Shown: positions 46,546 to 60,238 of the stretch, one piece after another
Position numbering within the stretch: position 1 is the stretch's first letter
How the letters are laid out: each line of letters begins with the position of its first letter
Assembly (NCBI GenBank): GCA_004009845.1
Contig: RMBW01000019.1
Coordinates: 310,001-374,000 of the forward strand
DNA: 64,000 nt
Source: Davidsoniella eucalypti
Taxonomy: Eukaryota; Ascomycota; Sordariomycetes; Microascales; Ceratocystidaceae
Direction: 5' to 3'
The notes under the pieces: model-generated
What the model saw: the letters and a program-made list of their open reading frames with translations, nothing else
Told to the model about the DNA's origin: nothing
Database searches by the model: none
Made by a program: the position numbers and the translations under genes

Positions 46546-47866
46546 GACGACCTATGTGATTTTTAGTGTGTTTTAGGAAGAAAAGAGATAGTGATTCGAA
46601 CACAATCGAAAAGGAGACGTCGTTTTGATAGGAAGAAAGTAAGAAATAAACAAGATAAAAAAGTCAAAAAGTCAAAATCCACAGTTTTACTCTTGCAGCT
46701 CTCCAAAACAGCAGTTGCTACTATAGTAGGCATTTTCAGGCTGTGTGTGTTTTTTGCGGAGCGTTCAGTCGTTTTTCCCGATGTAGTATTTTCACGCTCT
46801 AGAACAAATCACATAGGAGAACAAATGAAAAAAACGGCGTTAAAGTGCTCCGATTCACGCATTTACAATTAGAGGTTACATACTGTCTATCTACAGGATA
46901 TGTTCAAGCGAGTTTACAGTCATTATTTTCAAGAACGAATAATTCGTATGATCGCTGCAATACGATGTTTCTGATAGTACTATCATATACAGAGAGTATG
47001 CATCGTCGGGTCACGTGAGTATGTCCAACAATTAGATTTTCGATATATATCTACTATCTCTCTTAGTCGATTTAGACAATCGAAACTTGATTTTCAATTG
47101 CCCCAGTTTCCAAATCAGCAACTGCATTGTCTCCAATTGATCATAAAGCACAGCTATAATATCGCCTTGACTAATGACCCCGCCATTCCGAAGTCGGACC
47201 CATCCGGTCAACGGAGAAATATAGATACTTGCAAATATAATGCCATTATCGCATCTAGGAATCGGAACTTATCTTTCGTACTCATAATTCATAGAAACTA
47301 CTAGATTGTCAGCTATATTTAGTAATGAATTGTCGGTTCATGTGAATCGTTATTGAAATACTCGAAATATTTTCTATGCTTACTACTACCACCTCCCTCA
47401 TTCATACAATCGATTCATTGTAAAAACTGACATCTCCGCATTACTCTGTACCATTCACTCATAAAGGGTTCTCCTCATACCTCATTCCTCATGATGTCAC
47501 TTCTGGAGCCCTTTCATATCATATATACAACGAAAACAACAACAAAAAGAATGAAGCAAAAGACGTAAAGACATAATGATACCCGTCAAGCGAAACCCTC
47601 GATCAAGAACATATAAGAGAAACATAGAAAGTAGAAACCAACCAAGTCGCTGTCGTGATTTGATGCCAATGCTGATGCTATGCGTGGCGGAGTTTGGCCA
47701 AGATACAAAACAAAAAAAGAAAGAAAGAAACAAAGAACGTCAGAAAAGGGATAAAGACAAATAGAAACTAATGTCCCGATAAAGACTATAATGTGAAGAT
47801 AGGAATCGTGACTCGGGATCATATATACTTCAATGGTATATATGTATACACCAGGTCTTTGGTGAA
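46546..47866. other. Intergenic, LEU2 promoter and PHD gene 3' side
   Basis: Holds the promoter of LEU2 (minus strand) and the 3' UTR of the PHD gene. Small ORFs only, no repeat recognised. Confidence 0.5.
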
Positions 47867-50800
47867 CTACCGGAACCCAGTAGGAATGATCGGTGATTTC
47901 TTAAGCGGCTTGGCGATACAAAAACCGCAGATAAATACCGGTGGTCTGTTCTGGGCGGACGTATTGGTGCATTTCCCATGCAGCCAATTTTGGCACGAGT
48001 TGCTAATGAGCCAATGCAATAGTCAGTGATGACATTCTCGTAGACTTTCTTGTAATAGCTTGCGAGATGAAAACTTACCAGTTGATCAAAAACATATCCT
48101 CCATCAACTCGCCGCTATTTTGGTGGCAAACACATCGAATTCTGTTCTCTGGCCGTGCAAGAGAAGTACTAGGTGTTGCATTCTTGACTTCTGTGCTGTT
48201 AGAAGGCACTGAGGCTTCTGGGGCGGGTACAGTTCGCGACTTTCCAGCGGAAGCTCTTTTTGGTGGTTGGAGTACAGGCGCGGTTCCTTTAAGACTCACT
48301 CCGCCATTTTTGTTTGCATTCTTTTTAGTCGTATTTCTCTTAGTTTTCGGTCCAGTGTTCTTCGCAGTTGATCCAGTCGCAGTCGTGGCAACAGTGCTAG
48401 ATGCAGTGGTAGCAGTTGGTCCAGTACTACTGGCAGCCACATCAGATTTTGCCTCTGCCGCCTTTTCGATCGACTGTCGTTGTCTACTTTCTCTGACTTT
48501 AAGAAGTTCACGCATTGCATCGCCATCTCGGTTTCCTAAATTTGGTTTTTCCTTACTGGGACCAGCTATCGTGGATGACAAGTTGTCAGTAGTGACATCT
48601 CCACTAAGTGGTGAATGATGAGTAACACTGTTGTTTAGATCTGATAGCGTGACATGCGTACTACTTGGTGTGATACTACGATCACTAGCCGTCTTCTTGG
48701 AGCTATGACTAAAGATTGATCCTACTGGCTTACGAGGATCAGGCAACGCAAATGATCCATTGCGGCTAGGGATGATAATAGGCTCATCGTCACTTGATGA
48801 ATCATCGTGGTCAGCTGGACTATAGCTACGCGAGCGGCGGTCCATCTCCCGTGACGCCAACCGACGAGGCACATTCTGCACCGATGGTACAGGGAGTGCC
48901 TCAGCATGGGCTCGACCCAGTGCATCAATTACAAATTTCACCGAGGGACTAGAGGGGCGAGATCGAGGTATATTCGCGGCCTTCTCTGGGATAGACGCTA
49001 ACTGAGCCAGTCTATGGGTCTTGGCGGGAGACATGCGGCCAGTTGATGCAGACCTCCCAGCCATAGGCGGCCTTGGAGCATTGATACCGGAGCCACTGAC
49101 GCCTGGAGACTGAGGACGGATAGCGGGTGCTAGTGTAGGCAGAGCAGCAGGCCGAGCAAGGTTACGTTTGCTACGAGCATCACTCGAGCTTCTCTGAAGC
49201 GTAGGCTTGCCTCCTTTTGTGCCTGGTCCGGAGCTAGATTTGGCGTTGCTTTTGTTCTCCTTGTGGCTAGAAGATCTAGACAGTCCATGTGAAGGGCCAT
49301 TCCCAGTCAACGTTTGCGGATCCGTGAGCGCAACACTAGTATCGGCAGGCAATCCCCCCAGATATGAAGGCTGAGATGAGATTGGCAGAAAGCCGTTATT
49401 GGCAATGGTCGTGCTGCTTGCTGAAGAAGGTGGAACTAGGGTCGGAGGAGGCTGGGAGTAAAGGAGGCCAGGATTGACAGCGGGCGAATTGGCCATACTA
49501 AATGCACCAGCCGACATTGGAGGGGAGAAGGCGGGAGACATAGTAGATGACATTCCAGATGCTCCGATTCCAATTCCGTTGCCACTGGTATCAATCTTGG
49601 GTGGTTTGGCCGCCAAGGGTCGCTCGCGCTTAGCGGGGGCAGCCGATGCCGATGCCGTTGCGTTTGCTCGGGCATGTTGCTGCAACTGCTGGGGGCTTCC
49701 TGCCGGCAAAGGAAGAGATAGCGATGATGCTGTTGCCATGGAATGGCTGTTGAACATCCGCGTATCTGGTTGCGAATTCCACTCATAGTTCATGAGAACT
49801 TGTTCGTTTGACATGAGAGAGTTGTGCATCATCGGCTGTTGGGGCTGTCTCTGTAGTTGCTGATTCTGTTGGTGTAAATGCATCTGTTGCGACTGCTGTT
49901 GTTGATGCTGTGGCTGCTGTTGCTGTTGATATTGTTGCTGTTGCTGTTGCTGCAATTGCTGTTGTTGCATGCCCGAAATACCATGGTGTTGCTGCTGTTG
50001 CTGTTGCTGAAGCTGTAGTTGCTGTTGAAACAACTGAACGTCGTCGGCAGTAAAGTCGATATCCATGGGCAAAGGCATGCTTGCATCCCAGAAAGATGTC
50101 CCGCCCCCAGCAGGAGCTGAAATCGAATAGCCATACATGTCTTGGCCTGGATGTATGAAGCTCGACATGTCTGGTTGAGCGCCGCTCGCAAAGTCGGCAT
50201 AGCCAAAAGTCTGGTCATTTTGCATAGTGTCGTGTGCCTTCCGTCGTCCCTTGTGCTTGGATGGTGGTGGAGTGGCTGTCTGTATGGTCTCAATGCCGGC
50301 TTCTGACTTGGTCTTGATAGCAAGAGTTATAGGTGTCGTTGTAGTATCGGTGATGCTACCCTCTGTTTTCTCGTCTAGATCGCCGGCGGTGGTGTTGCGC
50401 TTGCCACAAACACGTTTCGCTTGTCTAGGCGACTGGGTGACAGCAGGATGAGAACCGAAACTGGCAGTGTCTGTACTGCCGCTGTTATCAGTACTGTAGT
50501 GGCTAGTATTGTTACTATCGTTGTTGGAAGCTAGAGTCGCAAATTGAGCCCATGGACTAGGCGTGGACGGCAGTCTGACGAGAGGAACCTGCGGCTCGGA
50601 GGTGAAATGATTGGCATGGGACGCAATTTCGGCAGCGAATGTACTAATGGAGAGCCGGCGCTTGGCCGAAAGCGAGGCCGAAAGTGGTGGCGGCACGGAC
50701 GACACTGTCGAGTTTAAAGGTATGCGAGATGTCGGGTCCGATGCTACGGCGGCGGCCGTGAAGTTGGAGGAAAAGGCCTCAAGACCAGGAGACTTAATCG

Positions 50801-51179
50801 CGGACTCCAGTATCAGCAACTCGTCTGTGAACCGAGGGGTCCAGACAGGCGCGGGGTCGTGATCGGCAACTGTTGAGATATCGGCAGAAACAAGGTCAGG
50901 CTCGTCGGTGGGCGGTACGGCAAACTTGGGATCGATATCAAATAACGGGCTTGGGGTCGATGTTTCGGAGGGAGATTGCGTGGGTGTAGATAGTTGTATG
51001 TGAGGACTGAAGCCGAGGGTTTGAGCGTTAGAATAAGCAAATGATAGGCGAACCAAATAAAAATAGAGAAGCCAACAAGACGGCAGGCTACATATACATG
51101 CATGGAGCAGCAGTAGTTGTAAACAAAAATGGTATACTAGCAGTATGTATACAGATGCGATATGTCTGTGCGAAGCCAA
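47867..51179 (-). CDS. Gln-rich PHD-finger protein, about 1000+ aa
   Basis: Main exon 48079 to about 51179; last exon 47867-48002. The 76-nt intron is GTAAGT...TTAG. Splicing converts a truncated end into a C4HC3 PHD finger: RCVCHQ...INC-NSC...NWLHGKC...ICGFC, followed by only about 15 residues. The spliced frame is 1078 codons. Upstream lie long Gln/His tracts (about residues 385-455), Ser/Pro-rich disordered sequence, and a conserved-looking SSSDDEPIIIPSRNGSF near 810. A chromatin or transcription role in the nucleus is likely, since PHD fingers commonly read histone H3 tails. The 5' end is uncertain. The first 58 codons look like intron sequence, with a TTCTAACG branch-like site and CTTCAG ending at 51007, so exon 2 may begin at 51006 with the true start upstream between 51.2 and 52.6 kb. 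I cannot place that exon. Confidence 0.82.
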
Positions 51180-52600
51180 AAGAGAGAAAAAAAAATCAAG
51201 TAACTAACTGGGCCAGGCAGCAAAAGAAGGTTGGGGGGGGGGCAGATGTATAGTATAATAAGTGGTGCTAGTAACAATAAATGGTGCTACTTGGCAGCCA
51301 AAGAAAGCATTCTAGTACCAAGTACAAGTACCAACCCAAGAGGAAACAAAGTAAACAGAACAAACAATGGCCACTCGGCAACAAAGCCAATGTAGAGTAG
51401 CAACGGTCAGCTCAAGGTGGGTGGATCTATTTGTAAAGGGTCTGTTCTAAAGCATGGCTGCGCAGCTTTTTGTGCTGGTTCTGAGCTAGGCCTTCCTAGT
51501 CGGGGTTGCTGTGGGTTCCTTTCCTTTGCCTTGCTGAGCTTGGTTGAGTGGGCTAGCATCTTTAGGTCTTTTAGCTTCGTTCTTTTTAGCTTTTAGCTTT
51601 GTTTTTGTTGTGACCGCAGGCGTCATTCCATTCGGAACCCAAATCGAAGCTGCTTAGTTACTTCAGCGGCTTTCAGTAGCGAGTTTACTAGTGGCCAAGT
51701 TGCAGATAAAGCTGGGCGGAAGAAAGCTAGGAGCAGAATAGGCTGAACTGAACGACACCATGAACAAGGAACAAGGGTCCAAGCAATGTAGCGTAGCAGT
51801 CGCAGTAGCAGTAGCGTAGCCTATCACTAGGGATTGGTTGGTTGGGTTTTCGGTTGCAGTGTTGTTAGTTGCAAAAGTAGTAGACCAACAGGTATAAACA
51901 ACAGCATACGCCGATAACAGTCAATGTATACCAGGAACCACTGCAGAAAGAAACGCACAACACGACCGACAAGTCATGAGAAGCTCTCTCGGAACAGCAT
52001 GAAATGGGGGTGTTAAAGGATGGCGAGCAGGATGTAGGGCCCAAGGGGGGGAACAAGAGAGGATCAATATCAGCAGCAGCAACAGCGGGAGGGCCACAGA
52101 CTTGGTGATCAAGTTACCAGAAAAGACAGACACAACGAAGGCAATGCAGCAGAACGAAGAAAAGAAAGAAACATACATGATAGAAAACAGCGAATCCTTA
52201 CCTAGGGAACATTAGACCGGTATGCATATTATGTTCTGTACGTATGTATTATGGTAGACGATTTTCCAACAAATAGGAAGAAACGGCAGACCAACGATAG
52301 CGAGGGCAGCAGTTCATGAAGATATGCTTTATTTTAGGGTTTGTCGGTACAGAAAAAATGCCAGCGGGAGATGTGAATCAGGCCAAGAAAAGTAGCAGAG
52401 CAAGGAAAGGGAAAAGAAGGCCAAATCTGCTGTCGAGTCAGAATTAGATTCAGGGCTTGCGGCGACGGGCCGGCTGGGTATTGTTTGAATAGTCTGAGTT
52501 ATAGCCGACGGAGAAGGCGGTGTGGACAGCAAGGCCGGCTAAGAAAGACTCTGTTTGGGGCCAACGAGGCGACGTTTGTGTTTGGTTTGTTTGTATAAGG
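51180..52600. other. Probable 5' UTR/promoter of PHD gene
   Basis: This stretch should contain the true first exon and a long 5' leader of the PHD gene on the minus strand. A frame at 52329-52532 (minus) has a coding-like Ser/Pro start but no clear donor, so I do not assign it. Confidence 0.35.
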
Positions 52601-55600
52601 AAGGCTGCCGATATTGAGAAGGTGAGGTTTATATTAGCTATTTGTTGATGGAAAAGATGGACTGTCGTATTGGATGTTGTCGTAAGAAGTCAAAAAAGAA
52701 AAGAAGAGCAGAAAAATAGGTTGTCGAAGATGTGCGCGATTTCGTATGCAGGCGGTTTTTAGATATGCAGGTATATTTGTAGTTGCTATGCGGCAGAGAT
52801 AATCCAAGAAAAGAGAAAATAAAGGCTGGACTGTGTCCTGGAACACAACAGCTTTTTCTTCTTTTTTGTCCTTTTTGAGCAGGAGGCTAGAAACGGCAAT
52901 CTTGGGTGCCTAAACGTCAATATGAGCGTTCTAATGCCTAGGTCAGTATACATATCAATTCGATGGATAATTGTTTGATTTGTAGTTGTCGTTCAAGGTG
53001 ATCTTGATAGGTATCAAATGAGAGCCAAGATAGTGTAAAGCAGTAGAATATCAGAACAGGATAAATATAGAAAAACAAAGCTTAACCTACCAGATAACTA
53101 TGATGACGATGATAAGCTGACCCTCTGGTTATCTTAAGTGAATTTTGATAAGGGATAGTCCGACGCTATTTAAAGACTACAGTCCAAAATCATATCTTGT
53201 GGGTTAGAAAAGAAGAAAACGGAAAGGACGACATCTAGAAAACAAAGTCGTGATATTCTAAAGCAATTGCCCGAAATGGAATAGAATAAACAATGGCAAA
53301 CAAGCACTTGAAGGGGCAAATAAATAATCCAAGAACAGAAGAACAAGGCTATTGCTAGTGGAGAGGTTCTTGCAGTTTATGTAAGCTTTTCTTTCTCAAA
53401 AATTAGATAAAAAAACAAGAGGCAAGACCCAAAAAGCCCAGCCAAGTTGTTATCCCAATCAGGAAAGAACCTAGCTTGGCGCAGAACGATGATCGACGCC
53501 TAGGACGCAAAAGTCTAGAGAAAGCCTAGAACTTACAATTATCAGCAGTATTCCTGAGCTCTTTGAAAGGACGATATCTTGGCTAGTGGGCGGCTTGGTT
53601 TAACTAGCTTTGGGCGTGGGTTGGTTGGGTTAGTTTCTTGTGTGGTGGCAGGGACAGACAAAAAAAAGTACAAGCGAAAAAAGACGGTCAAGAGTCGGTA
53701 ATACAAGACAGAGATGATACAGAAGACAAGCTTATTCGCTTTATAGAGCGTAGGTCCAGAATGAGATCTATATGTAGAGACGATAGCATACGGTATTATA
53801 GCCAGCTATTGAAAATGCTGTTTGCTATATTTCCACAGTCTCTATCTGGTGTACACGGCTTCTATCACTATCACTATTACTATCGTCCAGCATGGCTTTA
53901 TGACTCTATATACAGACTAGCGACCAAAGCGCAGGCTTGTGCTTCGTCCAGTTCTGCAGCTTCTCTCACCTTGACATCTTGCATTCTTCGGGAAAGGAGT
54001 TACAGGCTTCCATATTGCATTGCCCGTAGTAGTAATTACAACCTCATAGTCAGCACTAGTCTTAAGTGAATTCATGCGTCCGTACAAACTGGTTGAATAT
54101 TAGAAGATTGTATATCTGTAAGTACATCGTTCACTGCTGATATTTGTTCCCGCTTTGCCATATCATATCAGAACTTCCTAACTAGCCATAAGTTGCAGTT
54201 CAAGAACTTTGCCGCCATCTCTACTCTTCTATTCTACTGCTTTACAGGGGATTATACCCTGTAAGACCCTGTTCTTGTCGGTCTGGCCAGGACCTCTTGA
54301 AAGCTCTGACTTTTTTGTTTTTCCTTCAACACAACGCATGAATTACAAGTGTCTTTATCGTCTTTGAAACGTGATCTAGCATATTTCCCTACTTGTCTTG
54401 TTGCTTTTTTGCTCTAGTAATTCCCCATCTTTGTTTGCACTTGCTTGTTACTTGACTTGTTATGGCTTAAATGGCACGGATCGCTGAATGTCATCTTTAT
54501 CAAAGGCTGGTTTATGCCGTTACTGATCAACTTTACCCCCTTTTGTTAGCTTCCGATTGTATTAACCCGAACCCTTATCTAAACTATCATTCAAAAATGT
54601 GACAAATCTCATCCTTTGTGTAAACGACTACATCGAACAAACAGAGTTACTCCAGTTATGCTTGGGCTTTTTTTCTCTATTGACTGTTTGCAAATCAATG
54701 TTCAGACAACTGTAAGTTTCTGTTCTACACAATGGGGATTTCATAACATACTAATATAATGCTCTTTTCCGCCATAGTTCATATAACTAGTAGTCAAATT
54801 TAGTAGTTTTTGTTTGTAGTACCAGCTTTGTATAATACAAGATTTGGCAACTATCAAATTGTAAACTACGAAAGCTACATGCTGTTGTTCTTATGCGGCA
54901 TTGTCTGTTAATTTTGTCTTGTATTTATGCACACTTCTTTACCATATCTTTTTCTTCCCCTTCTTTTCGCTCCGTGTTTTTGATTGAAGTATTGGTAGAT
55001 TCTTTGTTGCATTAACTTTGGAATCGAAACCTTGCCTTTTTGTGTGTGGGGGGTTGCTGGTTTTTTTTTCTTTTCTTGTGCTGTTCAATATTACGCCTAG
55101 CTCAGTAATTCTTAACTTACTTGTTGCATATATTTGTATGCATTTTTCTTTGGCACATTATCCCCTGAATTTTTTTTATCTTGTCCCCCTTTCTTGCCTG
55201 TTTAAAGCCTTGAACATCTTGATGGCGTTTTTTTCTTGTATTCTTGTATGACATGCTGATATCACCGTCATTGTTTTTACATTGATAGATAGGCCAACTG
55301 TTTATATAATAGACAGGGCTAGAGAGTTAAGAGCTACTGAACTTACTACTACATATGGCCAAGGATAGTTAGATTGAATTGTCTTCTGTTCTCATAACCT
55401 CACTTGGTCTATCACCATGTCTTATCAAGTGATGTGACATGTCAGTTTTGGTATCTGTCGTAAAAAGATCACATTCCCAACCTCCCTGAAAGCCTGCGTT
55501 GTATATCTATTTATTGGTACAGCTCGGTAGATAACATGAACATCTTCACTATCACATCTATAGCGTTTTAGAGTTATTGCTACCATAGGTTGCTCTTGTA

Positions 55601-56159
55601 CAGTGGTACAAATGAGTCTTGCAGTGATAATAGATCTAAGATGTGTTTCTAAGTTTGTCTCAACATAATAGGCCGTCATTGGACAGTTGCTTGCTTCATT
55701 CCTTATATAGTTTGATATATATACCTGCATATGTAGATTGTACAGCATTTATTAGTCATGGTTATTATCTATGTCTATTACTTTCATAGTTATACTACTG
55801 TGGACGCTATCGTTACTTCGGCCTCTTCTTCTCAAGTCTCCCTTGAGCTAACTCCTTACTATGATATTAGTGTCTCTCCTGCACGTCTAACCCTTAATTC
55901 CAATAGTTTCTACTCGTTCCATGGCCAGCATCTACAACTACTTTCATATCAGCCGTTTACATCCGGCCGCTGTTATCTCGTGGCTCGCCCGTATTACTCA
56001 GGGCAAGACCATTCATTCCTCTGGGCAACATTACTTGCTCAAGCTCGATAATACTCAAGCTAACTTGATTATATCTTATTTCTACTAGGACGACTGAGAT
56101 TTTATGACGAAATACCCAATATTGGCTCGGCTTGACTATATTTGATGTCTGATAGTAAA
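52601..56159. other. Intergenic, no gene seen
   Basis: AT-rich. Frames at 53638-54069, 55018-55251 and 55758-56051 lack motifs, start context and introns that would extend them. No repeat was recognised before the LINE A tail at 56160. Confidence 0.45.
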
Positions 56160-56486
56160 AAATTGATTTGATTTTGATTTGATTTGATTATATTTAACGT
56201 CTACCTAAATCACTAAGATCATACGACGCCGGATTGGATACCGGACAGATATTTAGAGTCCTCCGCTTGAAAAACTCAATAGCTTTGTATGTGCGGGACG
56301 ACACCATCCCCTAGCCCCGAAGAACTAGTGGTCCATACCTCCACTATGAGCAGCAAAAACAAATACAAAAAAAAAAAAAAAAAAAAAGAAAAAGGAAAAA
56401 GGTTGTAAAACATGAAAAACAAAACATCGAACAGTAAGGCAAATAAAACATACAAAAACATAAACAAAAACCACACCAAAACATCC

Positions 56487-59400
56487 TCAGTCACTTCCCC
56501 CCTCCGCTGTACTTGTCTGGCCCGCTGATGGGGCTTCTTCTCTAGGCGCATGGGCTCTGTAATGCCTCCATTTCACCTCTAATCTCTTGGCAAGATACTT
56601 GCAGGAGCTCTCTTTCCGAAGTAGCTTTTTGACAAAGCTAGTCCGGAGTGGTCTCTTATTTCTGGGGCACGCCCAGGGATGGAAAGGTTCCTTCCGTTGA
56701 TGGCACAGTGGACAGTTTCTTTCCGCATCCGTATGTTCGAACCGGTCATGGTACTCCGCAAAGTCGCCATGGCCTGTCCGGGCAGTTAGGATCCGTCCCA
56801 CCGTAGATCTGTGCTGGTCTTTAAACCAGTCCACCTTGTAGACAGTCTTTGTTTCAAAACGAACCCCAAGGTGCTTTCTCGGCTCGCACTCCGCTATCCA
56901 TGACTTGAAGTCGGCATTCAGCTGTGCGTTTTTCCATCTGTGGGCGGAAGCAAGGGACATATGGTCGCGGTCGAGGTCCACAAGCTTAGTGTTGCTTGTA
57001 CACCCTTGTTTCGCCAACTTGTCAACTAGCTCGTTGCCAGGAACATTAGTGTGCGAACCCATCTGATGCCACCGACCGCTAGCTCTACACGCTCAGTGCC
57101 TCCTTTCCACTCATGGAGTAAGCTTCGGATCTTGTTGACAGCCTCTTGAGAAGTTCCATTCTTACCCGCCATATTGGAGATGCGTTGTGCAACACCCAAA
57201 TTGTCAAGGCACAGATATAGACTGCCTGCATCGGGAGGAGCATGCTTGATGGCCGCTTGGACTGCATTTTCTGCAGCAATAGCCTCTGTGTCGGCCACTT
57301 CTCGTAAAGAGCCACATGACCCTAGACCTTCACACAGTTTGATGCCCTCATAAAAGACTGCCCAGCCAGCCCCTGTCCTGCCCTTCTCATCGCGAGAACC
57401 ATCGGAGTAAACCCATACCGTTTTCGGGTCTGCCTCAGCCACCTCTTTCAAATGATGTTTGGCGGCTTCTTCTTTGTCTAGTTGCGGTGGCAGACAGTCA
57501 CGGGGGCCCTTTTCTTCTGGGAAGAGTCTGTTCGACTCTTTAATCGGCACCGGTAGCAATTTCTTGTACACGTCGATGTGTCCTTCTATCTCTGTGATGC
57601 ACAGCGGGTGCCGGGAGTCTACCGTGGAAGCCCGAATGGCGGCGGCTCTATCAAGGTCCTTTAGTATCATCTCCATGTTTGGGAACGAGGAGAGGATGTG
57701 CAAAAGCCTGGTTGGCGTGGTACAGTACACTGGCAGTGCGGCCCTCAGGGCAGCTCTCAAAGCTACCTCTAGCTTTTCTTTCCCTTTAGCTTGCATGAAG
57801 GGAGACCAGGTGGAAGAGGCATACGTCAGTTGGGGGAGCACGCAACTCCTTACAGCATGTAGCAGACTCCTCACTGGGGTTCCTCGGTACACTCCCGAGA
57901 GAGCTCGGAGTGCGTTCGTGGTTCTCTTGGCTTTAGCATTGACCTGCTTTGCGTGTTCCAAAAAGTTGAAGCCGGAATCCCACCATACACCTAGCCACCT
58001 TAGAGACTTGGAAGGCTTTAGTAGCACTCCACAGGGTAGCGTAACTGGACTCATGGAGGAGCATCCTCTTGTTCGGCAGTGTAACAGTCCTGTTTTGTCC
58101 CAGTCTAGCGAAAGACCATTGTCCCTGCACCATTTCTCTATTCTTTTCAGGGTTCCATTAATGGTTTCCACATTAACTGAAATGTTCTTAGATGAGACCG
58201 AAACGAGGCCATCGTCAGCGTAGGCCAGACCCCAAACCGCCGCATGTAGGCTCGTCATGTACAGCATGTACAGGATGGGTGAGGCCGGCGAGCCCTGTGG
58301 CAGGCTGCCTCCGACTTTCCTGGTGACCGGTTGGTCTCCTTCTATAGAGAGGGAAACTTCCCGTCCGGTGAGAAAAGATTCCACCCATTTGACTATTGAC
58401 GTTGGCCAGCCTTGATTTCTAAGCCTTTGAACCAGCCTGCCCCGTTTCACGGCGTCGAAGGCACCCTTGATGTCGTAGGTGACAAAAGAGGTTATCTCTC
58501 CATACTTGGATCGTCCCTTAATCTTGTCTGCTAGCAACAGTGTGAGGTCCGTAGCTGCCCTTCTTGGTACTGCGCTAGCATATGTGCGGGGGATGATCTC
58601 TAGTTCAATGGCTTGTGCCGCCAGTCTTCGCGCTACAATTCTGAGTCCCTTTCCCAGAGTTGAGAGAAGTGAGATCAGTCTGTAGCTTCTTGGGAGCGAT
58701 CTGTCACGGCCTGGCTTTGGGATGACCACCAGGCAGGCCGTTTTGAAGACCTTGGGGTGCCAGCCAACTTCCAGACAGCCTCGGAAAAGTGCTGTCACTT
58801 TTGGCCCTAAGACCTTCCATGCCAACTTCCAGGCACTGTTGGGGATGCCATCTTGCCCAGGGGTCGTGTTTCCCGGTTTGAAGATAGCGTTTCTGACTTC
58901 CGATTCAGTCAGCTCCTCCAGTTCTCGTGTGGGCCTAGCTACTTGGGTTTCTCCCCTGCGTGAGACTTCTTCTTCTGCCTCCTCTGCTTGGGTGTGTGTG
59001 TCCAAGAGGAGCAGCGCCTTTTCCTTAGATGTGGACGCTGTCCCACTGTTTGAAGTCAGAGGTGGCATGCTGTATGATGCTCTGGCACGAGTCCAATTCA
59101 ATGCCTTGAACACATCTCCTGGCTCGTTGATGGCTTCGATGTTCCGTTGCCACATTTCCCGCCTAGCCTTTCGTGCCTCTCGGCGAAAGGCTTTGCGCTT
59201 GGCCTTATACAGCTCGAAGAATAGAACTGTTCGGTTCGCTCTCCAAGCAACTTTCGCTCGTCGTGCCTCTTGGATTGTGGCTTTGCAGGCATCGTTCCAC
59301 CAGCGCTTCCCAACGCCTCTACCAGCAGTCTTTGGGGTTGACTCATCGAGAACTCGGACCAGTACTTGAGTGATCCTTCGAGCTTCTTCGTCCAGCCCCT

Positions 59401-60236
59401 CCGGGGTTGACAGCTGTCCAGATGTGGGGTTGGCGGATTCTTTTTCGCACGCTTTCAGGAAGAGCTCCTTGTCTACCTTGTCCATCCTGTATCTCACAGC
59501 ACGAATAGATGTTTGGGGAAGTGTACCGGCCACTGTTGTAAGGAGTACTTCGTGGTCACTACCACAGTCCAGATCTGTTCGGACCTCCGTGGTGCAGAGA
59601 TGCCCTCTGCTCAGCTCCCGGGTTGCAAAGACTAAGTCTATCACTGAGGGCGACCGGGGGTTGGCATGGCATGTTGTGACATCATGGTCATTCAGGAGAA
59701 TGGCACCTGACTCCTCAACCCAATCTACCAGCTTGTCACTGTCGGAAGACTCGTTGGTTCCACTATCCCACAAGTGTGAATGTGTGTTCCAGTCCCCGCA
59801 CAAAATTGCCTTCTGCCCTCGCACGATTTCCTGCGCCTTCAAAGCAGCTGCCCAGCGTTGATCATCGCCCGGGTTTGGGTTGTATACGTTAGCTATCATA
59901 ACCCCGTTGCCTAGGCGAACTACTACCATGTCCCGATGGCCTACATTATCAGCCGTCATGACCTGCTCCGAGATCAAGCCCTTTCTAACATGGGTAATTG
60001 TCCTAGGACGCTCCACCCACTTTGCACATGGTGCATATGTCCGATAGTAGTCTATCGGAGCCGTCTGTCTGTGCATCCTCCAGGTTCCTCCGAATAAAGG
60101 GTTCCTGGATGCAAACTACGTCCACTTCCATTGCTTTTGCCGTCTGTAAAGCGGCAATGTGGTTGTCGTAACCACCATGAGCATTGAGCTGGAAAATCTT
60201 CAGCCCATTGATTGTTCTTGTGTTTGTATCACACAT
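56487..60236 (-). pseudogene. LINE A ORF2 (endonuclease-RT-RNase H), two frameshifts
   Basis: Starts MCDTNTRTINGLKIFQLNA at 60236. The apurinic-type endonuclease has VVCIQEPFIRR, CGDWNTHSHLW and GSDHEVLL. The reverse transcriptase has VVIPKPGRDRSLPRSYRLIS, YDIKGAFDAVKRGRL, LPQGSPASPILY and the YADD box at 58211-58222. The RNase H has WVYSDGSRDEKGRTGAGW, EVADTEAIAAENA and CLDNLGVA. A frameshift near 60060 separates the first 70 residues, and a second near 57040-57060 separates RNase H from its end (HTNVPGNELVDKLAK). A C-terminal CPLCHQRKEPFHPWAC finger-like motif follows. One-base indels explain both breaks. Everything else is open over about 3.7 kb, so the insertion is recent. Confidence 0.88.
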
Positions 60237-60238
60237 TA
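60234..60238 (-). promoter_or_regulatory. TAATG stop-start overlap, ORF1/ORF2 of LINE A
   Basis: The ORF1 stop TAA and ORF2 start ATG share one base. In other LINEs (for example SART1 of silkworm) this arrangement drives ORF2 translation by termination-reinitiation. I infer the same here. Confidence 0.75.

Noticed and set aside
57459..59861. Plus-strand ORFs (163-254 codons) opposite LINE A ORF2
   Set aside because: Shadows of the LINE reverse transcriptase reading frame on the minus strand.
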